64,000 nt of DNA, from contig NZ_OY762229.1 in the NCBI RefSeq assembly GCF_963665355.1, forward strand, positions 186,001-250,000, written 5' to 3'. How positions within the stretch are numbered: the stretch's first letter is position 1; each line of letters starts with the position of its first letter. A program made the position numbers and the translations under genes. Source of the stretch: an uncultured Desulfobacter sp. (lineage in GTDB: Bacteria; Desulfobacterota; Desulfobacteria; Desulfobacterales; Desulfobacteraceae). Of the stretch, positions 7,909 through 16,952 are shown one piece after another. Under the pieces are notes generated by a model. It saw nothing but the letters and a program-made list of their open reading frames with translations, made no database searches and was not told the origin of the DNA.

Positions 7909-10677
7909 ATGGCAAACATGATGTTTGAACTCAAAGGGAAAAGATGTTCGTTCAGACTGTGGCGATGGCGGTTCGTCTGGGTTTTTACTTTTCTTCTTTG
8001 CTTACAGACAGCCCTTTTTGCATGGGAAAAAGTCCCGGAAGCAATAACCGTTGTTTACAGTACAGACTGTGTGCCGTTCCATTTTCAGAACAACGATTTT
8101 TTTCCTGCTGTAAAACAAGGACGCACCGAACTGTTAAGGATGATCACGGCGGGCATGAACCAGATCACAAGCCATGAGTCCCGGCATATTGCCAGGGAAT
8201 GGGCATCCGGACAAAAAAAACCAGATACCGACACTTTGATCATTGCGATGGACAGGCACTGCCCGCCCCTGACAATGATGGATACACAAGGAGACCCCAG
8301 CGGACTTTTAGTGGAGATGTGGCAGTTATGGAGTGAGAAGACCCGGACCCCGATTACATTTCGTCCATCCAGTTGGGAGGAGAGCGTCGACGCGGTAAAA
8401 AACGCAAAAGCAGATATCCACTCAGGACTATTTAAGAATGATGAAAGATCTCAATGGATGGACTTTTCAATTCCTATTTACCGGTCTGAGACCGCCCTGT
8501 ATTTCAAAAAGTCCACCCCGGATTTTTCCTTGAAGGATCTTGCCGACTACAGGGTCGGGGCACTGGCAGGTTCTTATCAGGCAGATTATCTGACCCGGTA
8601 TTTCCCCAAAATCAACACGGTGCCTCAAAGCGATGGAGAGGCTATGATCTTTTCCCTTCTGAAAGGAGATGTTGCAGCCATTCTTCATGAAACCATGACT
8701 GTGGAAGCAGATCTGAACCGTATGGGCCTGTCCGGCAGGTTGAAAAAAGGATCCCAGAGCGTGATGAACAATGCCATCCATGCAGGGGTTGCAAAGCAAA
8801 ATAAAAAAATGCTGGATCTGATCAATGAAGGGTTTGCCGCCATCGGGCAAAATAAACTGGCCGAAATTGAAAGCCGATGGATTCCAAGGCAGGAAAACCG
8901 GTTTTATTCAACCAAATCCCAAGAGGTTGTATTAAACGAGGAAGAAAAACTGTTCCTGGCCAACCATGCGCCTTTGACCTTCAGTGAAGTCAACTGGAAA
9001 CCCATGTCAATTGTTGACGGCACCAATCAATTTGACGGCATTATCGCTGATTATCTGGATCTGATCACACAGCGCAGCGGTCTTCGGTTTAAATTTTACC
9101 AAAGTGACACCTGGGAGCAGGTTCTTAAAAAGTATATTGACGGGGATATCGACGTGGTCCCGGCATTGGCGAAAACAGATAAAATTGACAGACCCATACT
9201 TCGTTCCAAACCCTTTGTGCGGTTTCCCCTTGTGATTGTCACCCTGGACAATGCGACCGCCCCATCCGATGTGTCCCAGCTGAAAAACCGCAAAGTTGCC
9301 GTGGGAAAAGGTTACACCAGTTATCATTACCTGAAAAACAACTATCCAGAGATAGAGCTTATTGAGACCGACGATGTCAAATCCGGCCTTCTGCTGCTGG
9401 CCAACCGCAGAGTATCTGCATTTGTGGGCCATATGGCGGTTGTCACCAGCTGCATCCAGGAAAATGGATTAACCAATCTCAAGATTGCCGGAGAAACAGA
9501 TTACATTTTTGAGCACTGTATCGGGGTGGATCCCCAATACACTGCGGCCGTATCAATCATTAACAAAGTTCTGGATACCATGGCAGATCAGGAGCACCAA
9601 AAAATTTATAATCGCCATATCAGCGTACATTATGAAAAAGGTGTTGATTATTCGCTGATTTTAGAGGTGATGGCCGGGACCTTGTTTTTCGGGGGCTTTG
9701 TCCTTTACTGGAACCGTAAATTATCCCGGGAAGTGACGGAAAGGAAATTAACCGAGCAGCGTCTGGTGGAAAATGAGCGCAAAACCCGGGCCATGAGCGA
9801 AGCCATCCATGACGGTCTGGTGATGATTGATGAAAACGCTAAAGTGATGTACTGGAACCATGCCGCTGAAAATCTGTTCGGAATTAAAGCGGAAGATGCC
9901 ATGGGCAGGGACATGCATGGTTTGATTGCACCGGGACAATACATTGAAAAGGCCAATGAGGGCCTGATGCGGTTTGCAAAAACCGGCCGGGGAGCCGTGG
10001 TTGGCAAACTGCAGGAGATTACCGCCCGACACAACGACGGAACAACCTTTCCAGTTGAAGTCGGTGTATCTTCATTCCAGATCGGGGAGAACTGGTATGC
10101 CGTAGGCACCATCCGGGATATCACGGACCGTTTGAACGCCCGGGAAACTGTCAACGCGATTCGTGCTGAACTCCAGCAGATCTTTGACAACACCCATGTG
10201 GGCCTTTTTTTACTGAATTCTGCCAACCAGATTCAACGCTGCAATGAACGAAGCGCCCAGATTCTGGGGTATGATTCACCCGTACAGATGTGCGGCATTG
10301 ATCTTGCGCAAATACACCTTAACTGCGAAAGCCACCATGTGTTCATTGAAAAATGCCACGCCACGCTGGATAAGGGTGAACAGGTCCAGATGGAGTATCA
10401 GCTAAAGAAAAAGGACGGCACAACGGTCTGGTGTTCGCTTTCAGGCAAATCCCTTGATAACGGAAACCCAATAGATCTGAACAAAGGTGTTATATGGGCG
10501 ATGGATGATATCACCGAGGAAATAAAAACCCGCACGGCGCTTCATGAAAATTTAAAGGAGCTGGAACGATTTTACAAGATGGCAATAAACCGGGAGGAAA
10601 AAATGATCGATCTTAAAGCAGAGGTCAATCTTCTATTAAAGCAAACGGGACAACAAGAAAAATATATCGTCAGGTAA
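7909..10677 (+). CDS. Membrane sensor: two periplasmic solute-binding domains plus two PAS domains, no kinase
   Basis: 922 residues. A signal peptide (FVWVFTFLLCLQTALFA) is followed by two family-3 type solute-binding domains (about 100-330 and 345-575). One membrane helix (about 583-602) leads to two cytoplasmic PAS domains (about 620-745 and 755-880) and a C-terminal coiled coil. No HisKA, HATPase, GGDEF or receiver is present, so it must signal by contact. It heads a run of tightly spaced genes, and the RsbR-like gene starts 44 nt downstream. I infer that the coiled coil speaks to the stressosome-like proteins. The start is uncertain: ATG codons at 7909, 7918 and 7921 all have weak ribosome binding sites. 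Confidence 0.85.
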   Translation: MANMMFELKGKRCSFRLWRWRFVWVFTFLLCLQTALFAWEKVPEAITVVYSTDCVPFHFQNNDFFPAVKQGRTELLRMITAGMNQITSHESRHIAREWASGQKKPDTDTLIIAMDRHCPPLTMMDTQGDPSGLLVEMWQLWSEKTRTPITFRPSSWEESVDAVKNAKADIHSGLFKNDERSQWMDFSIPIYRSETALYFKKSTPDFSLKDLADYRVGALAGSYQADYLTRYFPKINTVPQSDGEAMIFSLLKGDVAAILHETMTVEADLNRMGLSGRLKKGSQSVMNNAIHAGVAKQNKKMLDLINEGFAAIGQNKLAEIESRWIPRQENRFYSTKSQEVVLNEEEKLFLANHAPLTFSEVNWKPMSIVDGTNQFDGIIADYLDLITQRSGLRFKFYQSDTWEQVLKKYIDGDIDVVPALAKTDKIDRPILRSKPFVRFPLVIVTLDNATAPSDVSQLKNRKVAVGKGYTSYHYLKNNYPEIELIETDDVKSGLLLLANRRVSAFVGHMAVVTSCIQENGLTNLKIAGETDYIFEHCIGVDPQYTAAVSIINKVLDTMADQEHQKIYNRHISVHYEKGVDYSLILEVMAGTLFFGGFVLYWNRKLSREVTERKLTEQRLVENERKTRAMSEAIHDGLVMIDENAKVMYWNHAAENLFGIKAEDAMGRDMHGLIAPGQYIEKANEGLMRFAKTGRGAVVGKLQEITARHNDGTTFPVEVGVSSFQIGENWYAVGTIRDITDRLNARETVNAIRAELQQIFDNTHVGLFLLNSANQIQRCNERSAQILGYDSPVQMCGIDLAQIHLNCESHHVFIEKCHATLDKGEQVQMEYQLKKKDGTTVWCSLSGKSLDNGNPIDLNKGVIWAMDDITEEIKTRTALHENLKELERFYKMAINREEKMIDLKAEVNLLLKQTGQQEKYIVR

Positions 10678-10721
10678 TTGAACATCGTAACAACAAACAG
10701 CAACCAAAGGAGATACGTCTG

Positions 10722-11522
10722 ATGAACAATCCGGGCATTGGTCAAATTGACGGGACCCTGGCAGTAAACATTCTCCAGCAGATCCCCACCCCGATTATGG
10801 CGGTCAACCGTGGCATGGCAGTCATATTTCTTAACAGGGCGGGACTAAAGATACTAGGCAAATCCTGGAAAGAAATCCAGGGAATGCCATGCCGGGAGGT
10901 TTTTCAATCCCGGCATTGCGGCACGGATGAGTGCCGGATGACGCAGGTGATGGACGGGGGACAGACGGTCACCTCCCGCAATGAGATGAAAGTGAACGAC
11001 AGATATATTCCCATTGAATACACCGCCGCAGCCATGAAAGATGATCAGGGAAATATTGTGGGAGGGCTTGAATATATCCTTGATATCACAGAACGGGTCC
11101 GCCAGGAGAACAAACTTAAAGAGCAGAGCCGGACCATCATGGAAATTTCAACCCCTGCCATAAAACTGTGGGACAGGGTGGTCATCCTGCCGGTGGTGGG
11201 GGTAGTGGACTCCCTGAGGGCCCAGCAGATGATGAATACCATGCTCACAAAAATCATGGAAACTGCGGCAAAGGTGATCATCCTGGATATCCAGGGCGTG
11301 GCGGCCGTGGATACGGCTGTGGCCAATCATCTGATTAAAATCGCCAAAGCCACCAAGCTGATGGGCTGCCGCTGTATTATTTCCGGCATTTCACCTGCAG
11401 TTGCACAAACACTGGTTCAACTGGGCATCGAACTGGGGGAGATCTCCACCAACTCCACACTGAAGGACGCGCTTTCAGATGCGTTCAAACTGATGGATTT
11501 AGAGGTCCGGCCAAAAGGTTAA
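10722..11522 (+). CDS. PAS-STAS protein, RsbR-like stressosome component
   Basis: 266 residues. An N-terminal PAS domain (about 15-130) carries the cysteine cluster CGTDEC. A short linker helix joins it to a STAS domain (about 145-262). The STAS matches RsbR closely: DIQGVAAVDTAVANHL, GISPAVAQTLVQLGI. Thr198 in VDTAV corresponds to the Thr phosphorylated by RsbT in Bacillus RsbR, and a second Thr follows in AVAQT. RsbR proteins form the stressosome shell with RsbS and hold RsbT. AAAGGAG lies 9 nt before the ATG. The next gene is the single-STAS partner, 5 nt away. Confidence 0.9.
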   Translation: MNNPGIGQIDGTLAVNILQQIPTPIMAVNRGMAVIFLNRAGLKILGKSWKEIQGMPCREVFQSRHCGTDECRMTQVMDGGQTVTSRNEMKVNDRYIPIEYTAAAMKDDQGNIVGGLEYILDITERVRQENKLKEQSRTIMEISTPAIKLWDRVVILPVVGVVDSLRAQQMMNTMLTKIMETAAKVIILDIQGVAAVDTAVANHLIKIAKATKLMGCRCIISGISPAVAQTLVQLGIELGEISTNSTLKDALSDAFKLMDLEVRPKG

Positions 11523-11527
11523 AATTA

Positions 11528-11938
11528 ATGGGTAAAGAGTTAAAACATTCCGGGGCAGCCCTTCATCAGGTGGGTGAATTCATGATTGCATCCATACACA
11601 ACTATTCGGATGAAAGCGGTATCTTTGCAACAGGCAACGCGATCCTGAACAGGTTGAGACAGGACACGGCCAAAGGCGTGGTCATTGATTTATCGGAGGT
11701 AACGATTCTAAGCACCAAAGAATTTTTTATCCTTAAAGATATGGCCAAAGCCATTGCCGTGATGGGGACAATCACGGTTCTATCAGGTTTTCAACCGGGT
11801 GTGGCAGCCTCATTGGTGGATTTTGACACAAATTTTGATGACATTTTGACCGCACGAAACACAGATGATGCCCTGGAAATTTTAGCAAATCATGCCATGT
11901 TAAATCGTGCCAATGGAACCTGGCCAAAAGGATTTTAA
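11528..11938 (+). CDS. Single STAS-domain protein, RsbS-like
   Basis: 136 residues forming one STAS domain (about 15-125), slightly longer than Bacillus RsbS. The phosphorylation loop IDLSEVTILSTKEFFIL keeps Ser/Thr residues where RsbS has its target serine. In the stressosome RsbS binds RsbT until phosphorylated. It lies between the RsbR-like and RsbT-like genes with gaps of 5 nt each, the classic rsbR-S-T order. A SpoIIAA-type anti-anti-sigma factor is the alternative, but no anti-sigma or sigma gene is nearby. Confidence 0.88.
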   Translation: MGKELKHSGAALHQVGEFMIASIHNYSDESGIFATGNAILNRLRQDTAKGVVIDLSEVTILSTKEFFILKDMAKAIAVMGTITVLSGFQPGVAASLVDFDTNFDDILTARNTDDALEILANHAMLNRANGTWPKGF

Positions 11939-11943
11939 TACCG

Positions 11944-12366
11944 ATGACAAATGCCACAACAAGTTTGAATGAGCAGGCAACCTTTGAACTGTATGAACCG
12001 TCGGACAACGCCCAGGTGGTATTCACGGCTAGAAAAATGCTGGCAGGGATGGGATTTGACCCCACAAGACAGTATTTAATTGCATCTGCGGTGTCTGAAT
12101 TATCCACCAACATCATCCGGTATGCCCAAAAGGGAAAAGTTACGTTAAATGTCATTCACAATGGAGACAAGGCAGGATTTCAAGTTCATGCCCAGGACCA
12201 GGGGCCGGGCATCAGTGATATGGACAAGGCCATGAAAGAAAATTACAGCTCCGGCAACGGACTTGGACTGGGCCTGCCCAGTGTCAAACGGATTATGGAT
12301 GAATTTCAGATTCAATCGGCCCCCGGCGAAGGCACCCGGATAACAGCCATAAAATGGATGGATTAG
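11944..12366 (+). CDS. RsbT-like serine/threonine kinase (HATPase_c, anti-sigma type)
   Basis: 140 residues with the GHKL ATPase boxes: N-box SELSTNIIRYA, G1 DQGPGISD and G2 GLGLGLPSVKRIMDEF. This matches RsbT, the switch kinase that phosphorylates RsbR and RsbS and then leaves to activate its target. In Bacillus the target is the phosphatase RsbU. Here no RsbU, RsbV, RsbW or sigma-B gene is visible. The gene is followed at once by the phosphatase gene and then by a hybrid kinase, which is the likely receiver of the signal. Confidence 0.9.
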   Translation: MTNATTSLNEQATFELYEPSDNAQVVFTARKMLAGMGFDPTRQYLIASAVSELSTNIIRYAQKGKVTLNVIHNGDKAGFQVHAQDQGPGISDMDKAMKENYSSGNGLGLGLPSVKRIMDEFQIQSAPGEGTRITAIKWMD

Positions 12367-12369
12367 TTG

Positions 12370-12969
12370 ATGGAACCAAGCGGGCAGATCATTGATTTTC
12401 ACATTGAAAAAAAAGCCTTGAGCGGAGAGCCCGACGAGTGCGGAGACACAGGATTAATCAAGATGTACGACAATTTTTGTTTCCTGGCCCTGGTTGATGT
12501 GCTGGGACATGGAAAGCCTGCGGCCCGGGAGGCGCTGCTTTCAAAGGATTACCTGGACCATAATTATACAAAGCATCTCACCGACATTATCAACGGCATG
12601 CATGAGTATCTAAGAGGAACCCGTGGCGCCGTGGCCGCGGTCTGCAGGTTGGATTTGACCACCGGTATTCTTCAATATTCAGGCATGGGTAATATTCATC
12701 TGCGACTATTTGGCACAAAACAGGAATCCCTTGTTACAAAAGACGGGGTGATCGGCTACATCATGCCCTCCCCTGTCCAGGACCAGACCCGTCTGGTATC
12801 CGGCGATGTTCTGGTTATGACCTCGGACGGGATAAAGGAGCACTTTGATCCCCATGCCTATCCGAGAATCACCACGGGACGGGCAAAGGAGATCTGCAAC
12901 AATTTCATCAAACTCCTTGGGAAAGGCACGGATGATATGTCATGCATTGCATTGAGGTTCGGAATATGA
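12370..12969 (+). CDS. SpoIIE/PP2C-family phosphatase, RsbX-like
   Basis: 199 residues forming one PPM phosphatase domain without a sensor part, as in RsbX. Metal-binding acids are seen in [20 protein letters not shown] and [10 protein letters not shown]. RsbX resets the stressosome by dephosphorylating RsbR and RsbS. The ATG at 12370 follows a TTG that overlaps nothing. The stop overlaps the next start as ATGA, so the phosphatase and the hybrid kinase are probably translationally coupled. Confidence 0.87.
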   Translation: MEPSGQIIDFHIEKKALSGEPDECGDTGLIKMYDNFCFLALVDVLGHGKPAAREALLSKDYLDHNYTKHLTDIINGMHEYLRGTRGAVAAVCRLDLTTGILQYSGMGNIHLRLFGTKQESLVTKDGVIGYIMPSPVQDQTRLVSGDVLVMTSDGIKEHFDPHAYPRITTGRAKEICNNFIKLLGKGTDDMSCIALRFGI

Positions 12970-15800
12970 TCGAACTTGCAAACTTTTCACTGGGCACAAA
13001 ATCAGGTTTGAAACAAATAGGGCTCAAACTTTACAACATGTCACTCTGGCTTGGTTTTAACGATATTCAGGCCGCCCGATTCGCAACTGTTTTTACAGAA
13101 CTGGTCTCTTGGGACAATATGTCTGAAGATAAAAAAACACAAGCCGCCATAGAACTGGACAGCCTGGAATACGGCCATGCCATACGCATCAAGGTCCAAC
13201 CGTTTGACCCTGCTAAAGAACCTTTTGCAAAAAATTATTTCGACCACAGTGAAGTATCCGGAACAGATCAAAAGCAGACATGGTTTACCGGCGTCAAAGC
13301 ACTGCCTGATCCGGACTTTCATCTGTCCCAGCTCCTGATTGAAAAAACCCGGGAGATGCTGGGAAGGCCGCTCAAAGAAGAGCTGATCAATGACCTGGTA
13401 AAAAAGAATCGGGAACTGAAAACCGCCCAGCACAAAACCCACATGGCCACCCTGGAACTTAAGGAACAGGTGGAGGAACTTGCCAGGGCCAAACGAGCCA
13501 TGCTCAATATCATGGACGATCTTGATGAAGCCAAAAAGCAGGCGGAATCCGCCACCCGGGCCAAAAGTGATTTTCTGGCCAACATGAGCCATGAAATCAG
13601 AACACCGATGAACGCCATCATCGGCATGACGCATCTGGCACTTCAAACCGAAATGACCCCTAAGCAAACAGATTATTTAACCAAAATTGACGGGGCAGCC
13701 AATGCCCTTTTGGGCCTGATTAATGATATCCTGGATTTTTCCAAAATCGAAGCCGGCAAACTGGATATGGAAATGGTGAATTTTTCCATTGAGTCCATCA
13801 TGTCGCAAGCCTCGGATCTGGCGGCGGTCAAGACATCGGAAAAGGGACTGGAGCTGCTTGTCAAAATTGCCCCGAATCTGCCCAAGATGCTGACGGGCGA
13901 CCCATTGCGCCTGAAACAGATCCTGGTGAACCTGGCCGGAAATGCCGCTAAATTCACGGAAAAGGGTGAAGTGGTCATGACATGCGACATTGCCCGGAGG
14001 GATGACAAGAGTGTGTTGCTGAAATTTTGCGTTAAGGACACCGGCATCGGAATGACACAAGAGCAGCAAAGCATGTTGTTCCAGGCGTTTTCCCAGGCCG
14101 ACACCTCCACAACCCGCAGATATGGCGGAACAGGCCTTGGGCTTACCATTTCAAAACGGCTGGCTGAAATGATGGATGGAACCATTGGTGTTTCGTCCGA
14201 GCATGGCAAAGGCTCAACCTTTTATTTTACAGCACGATTTGGGATTGCCGACAGCAATGTCTATTGCAAACAGGTTGAAATCGATGACCAGCTTCATCAA
14301 ATGCGTGTTCTGGTGGTGGACGATAATGCCACGGCCCGGGAAATCTTTGAATCATATCTGGGGTCCATGGGATTCAGGACCGAAAGCGCATCCAACGGCC
14401 AGACCGCCATTGATCTGATTCAACGCGCCTCAAAGACCGATCCGTTTCGAGTGGTGCTCATTGACTGGCAAATGCCGGGCATGGACGGCATACAGACATC
14501 CCAGAACATCATTAAATTACCAGGCCTTGAACCAAAGCCCAAAATCATTATGGCAACAGCTTATGACCGCAGTGAAGCCACTGAGCATTCCAGGGGGGTA
14601 AAGTTAAACGGCATAATTGTCAAACCCGTCACCCTGTCCGCACTGTTTGATGCCATCATGGTCGCCTTTGGACGCGGGGTTCAAATCAAATCACGGCAGG
14701 ATCACCCCAATCACGATGAACTTGACCATATCCGCGGGGCATGGATACTTCTGGTGGAAGACAATGAGATCAACCAGGAAATTGCCGTGGAAATTTTAGA
14801 GGGAGCCGGTCTGATTGTTGATGTGGCCGGCAATGGGGAACAAGGAGTTCAGGCGGCCCTTGGAAAAAAATATGATCTGGTTTTGATGGACATCCAGATG
14901 CCGGTGATGGGCGGCATGGAGGCCACAGAACGCATCCGGAAAGTCAAATCAGCTGACACACTTCCCATTATTGCCATGACCGCCCATGCCATGTCCGGTG
15001 ACCGTGAAAAAAGTATAAAAGCAGGCATGCAGGAGCATGTTACCAAGCCCATCAATCCGCCGGAGTTATTCAATGCTTTGATTCAATGGATAAAACCTGA
15101 AAAAATAGATACCTCGTCCACTATTCCGGTTACCTGTCAGCCCGGAACCCCACCGGAAATACAGACGACAGATGACCTGCCCCAGTGGCTGCCCGGCATT
15201 GACATGGCCCAGGGACTGGACAGGATCAACAACAACAAAATACTGTATAAGCGACTGTTGTTAAAAGTCCGAAGGGACTATGGGGATGCGGCTGAACGAT
15301 TATCGTCCTTGATAAAAGACAACGACCTTGAACAAGCCCGGCGCCTGGCCCACTCCATCAAAGGTGTAGCAGGAAATCTGGGGGCCGGAAACCTTCAGGC
15401 TGCGGCACAGGTTATTGAGGCCGGCCTGAAGCCTTCGCCGGACCAGATGTTACTTTCCAGGGAAGAGATGGAACAGTTTAACATGGAAATGGCCGTGGTT
15501 CAAAAGGGACTGGCCATGCTCAAAGAAGAAGCAACACCAACGGATAACGCTTACCCGGTCGCGGATACTGACGAATTGATTCAATGCATTGAAGAACTGA
15601 TTCCTTTGCTGAAAAAAAGTCAGGCCAAACAGGTGAAACTATGTGCAGCAAAAATCAATACCCTGGGATGGCCCGAGGAGTTATTGAACGATATCCAGGA
15701 GATCACCAACCTTGCCGGACGCTATAAATTTAAAGAAATACTGCCCATTTCCCAGGCTGTTTACAAAAAGCTTCAAATCCTGAATGGACACAACGCCTGA
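12966..15800 (+). CDS. Hybrid histidine kinase with degenerate RsbT-like N-terminus, two receivers and Hpt
   Basis: 944 residues, soluble. Residues about 1-110 resemble an RsbT-type ATPase fold ([18 protein letters not shown]), but the N-box asparagine and the G boxes are gone. A coiled coil (about 140-195) follows. Next are HisKA with His209 in [10 protein letters not shown], HATPase with [12 protein letters not shown], a first receiver (Asp500), a second receiver (Asp642) and an Hpt domain (His796 in [13 protein letters not shown]). The start at 12966 gives the ATGA overlap with the phosphatase. An earlier in-frame ATG (12942) would bury it deeper in that gene. I infer that the N-terminus docks to the RsbR/S/T/X set and feeds a phosphorelay. 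Confidence 0.88.
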   Translation: MIELANFSLGTKSGLKQIGLKLYNMSLWLGFNDIQAARFATVFTELVSWDNMSEDKKTQAAIELDSLEYGHAIRIKVQPFDPAKEPFAKNYFDHSEVSGTDQKQTWFTGVKALPDPDFHLSQLLIEKTREMLGRPLKEELINDLVKKNRELKTAQHKTHMATLELKEQVEELARAKRAMLNIMDDLDEAKKQAESATRAKSDFLANMSHEIRTPMNAIIGMTHLALQTEMTPKQTDYLTKIDGAANALLGLINDILDFSKIEAGKLDMEMVNFSIESIMSQASDLAAVKTSEKGLELLVKIAPNLPKMLTGDPLRLKQILVNLAGNAAKFTEKGEVVMTCDIARRDDKSVLLKFCVKDTGIGMTQEQQSMLFQAFSQADTSTTRRYGGTGLGLTISKRLAEMMDGTIGVSSEHGKGSTFYFTARFGIADSNVYCKQVEIDDQLHQMRVLVVDDNATAREIFESYLGSMGFRTESASNGQTAIDLIQRASKTDPFRVVLIDWQMPGMDGIQTSQNIIKLPGLEPKPKIIMATAYDRSEATEHSRGVKLNGIIVKPVTLSALFDAIMVAFGRGVQIKSRQDHPNHDELDHIRGAWILLVEDNEINQEIAVEILEGAGLIVDVAGNGEQGVQAALGKKYDLVLMDIQMPVMGGMEATERIRKVKSADTLPIIAMTAHAMSGDREKSIKAGMQEHVTKPINPPELFNALIQWIKPEKIDTSSTIPVTCQPGTPPEIQTTDDLPQWLPGIDMAQGLDRINNNKILYKRLLLKVRRDYGDAAERLSSLIKDNDLEQARRLAHSIKGVAGNLGAGNLQAAAQVIEAGLKPSPDQMLLSREEMEQFNMEMAVVQKGLAMLKEEATPTDNAYPVADTDELIQCIEELIPLLKKSQAKQVKLCAAKINTLGWPEELLNDIQEITNLAGRYKFKEILPISQAVYKKLQILNGHNA

Positions 15801-15826
15801 AGCCCCAAAAAAATAGGAGGCCTGCA

Positions 15827-16930
15827 ATGAAAGAGAACAGAGAGTTTGCCATTCTGGTGGTGGATGATACCGAAACCAATGTTGATATATTAATGGACAC
15901 ACTGGGTGACGATTACGACATCCGGGTCGCCATGGACGGGGAGTCTGCCCTGGAAAACGTGGCCGAAGACAAACCGGACCTTATACTTCTTGATATCATG
16001 ATGCCCGGCATGGACGGTTATGAGGTGTGCAGGCGTTTGAAAGACGACCCGGCCACCCATGATATCCCCGTGATCTTTTTAACTGCCATGACCGATGAAC
16101 AGAACGAAGCCAAAGGACTGGCCATGGGGGCGGTGGATTACGTCACCAAACCCTTTTCCTCCGAGCTGGTCAAGGCCCGGGTATCCAACCAGCTGGAGCT
16201 GAAAAAACACCAGGACCATCTCCAGGAACTGGTGGATTTGAGAACAAAGGAACTGGCGCTGACCCAGGAAGTGACCATATACAGCCTGGCCAGTCTGGCA
16301 GAAACCCGGGACCCTGAAACCGGCGGCCATATTTTAAGAACCCAGCGCTATGTCAAGACTCTTGCACATCAACTTAAAAACACACCCGAATTTGAAAAAA
16401 CCCTGAATAATGAGGTGATTGACCTGCTTTACAACTCAGCACCTCTCCATGATATAGGCAAAGTCGGGGTGGCGGACAGCATCCTTCTTAAACCCGGCAA
16501 ACTCACCGATGAAGAGTTTGCTGAAATGAAAAACCATACGATTTACGGCAGAAATGCCCTCAAAGTGGCTGAAGAGAAACTGGGGGATAATTCATTTATG
16601 CAGTATGCCCGGCAGATCGCTTATACCCACCATGAAAAATGGGACGGATCAGGATATCCCAACAGCCTTAAAGGGGAAGGAATCCCTGTTTCCGGGCGGC
16701 TGATGGCCATTGCAGACGTCTACGACGCCCTGATTTCCAAAAGGGTCTATAAACCACCCTTCAGCCATGCCAAGGCCATTAGTATTATAACAAAGGAGAG
16801 TGGTACTCATTTTGATCCGTTAATGGTTGAACACCTTTTGATCATCAAGGACCAGTTTTTACAAATTGCCTTTACCCTGGCAGACTCCGAGGAAGAAAAA
16901 GCAGCCCTCACCGCAGAAGGCAATGCCTGA
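15827..16930 (+). CDS. Response regulator with HD-GYP c-di-GMP phosphodiesterase domain
   Basis: 367 residues. The receiver (1-125) has DDTE, phospho-acceptor Asp56 (LILLDIMMPGMDG) and Lys in TKPFSS. The HD-GYP domain (about 145-345) keeps all expected motifs: HILRTQRY, HDIGK and HHEKWDGSGYP. It should hydrolyse c-di-GMP when activated. AGGAGG lies 6 nt before the ATG. The gene follows the hybrid kinase by 26 nt, and that kinase is the natural phosphodonor through its Hpt domain. Its 3' end runs close to the next kinase gene. Confidence 0.92.
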   Translation: MKENREFAILVVDDTETNVDILMDTLGDDYDIRVAMDGESALENVAEDKPDLILLDIMMPGMDGYEVCRRLKDDPATHDIPVIFLTAMTDEQNEAKGLAMGAVDYVTKPFSSELVKARVSNQLELKKHQDHLQELVDLRTKELALTQEVTIYSLASLAETRDPETGGHILRTQRYVKTLAHQLKNTPEFEKTLNNEVIDLLYNSAPLHDIGKVGVADSILLKPGKLTDEEFAEMKNHTIYGRNALKVAEEKLGDNSFMQYARQIAYTHHEKWDGSGYPNSLKGEGIPVSGRLMAIADVYDALISKRVYKPPFSHAKAISIITKESGTHFDPLMVEHLLIIKDQFLQIAFTLADSEEEKAALTAEGNA

Positions 16931-16952
16931 AACCGGGCAAAGGAACCCATTC

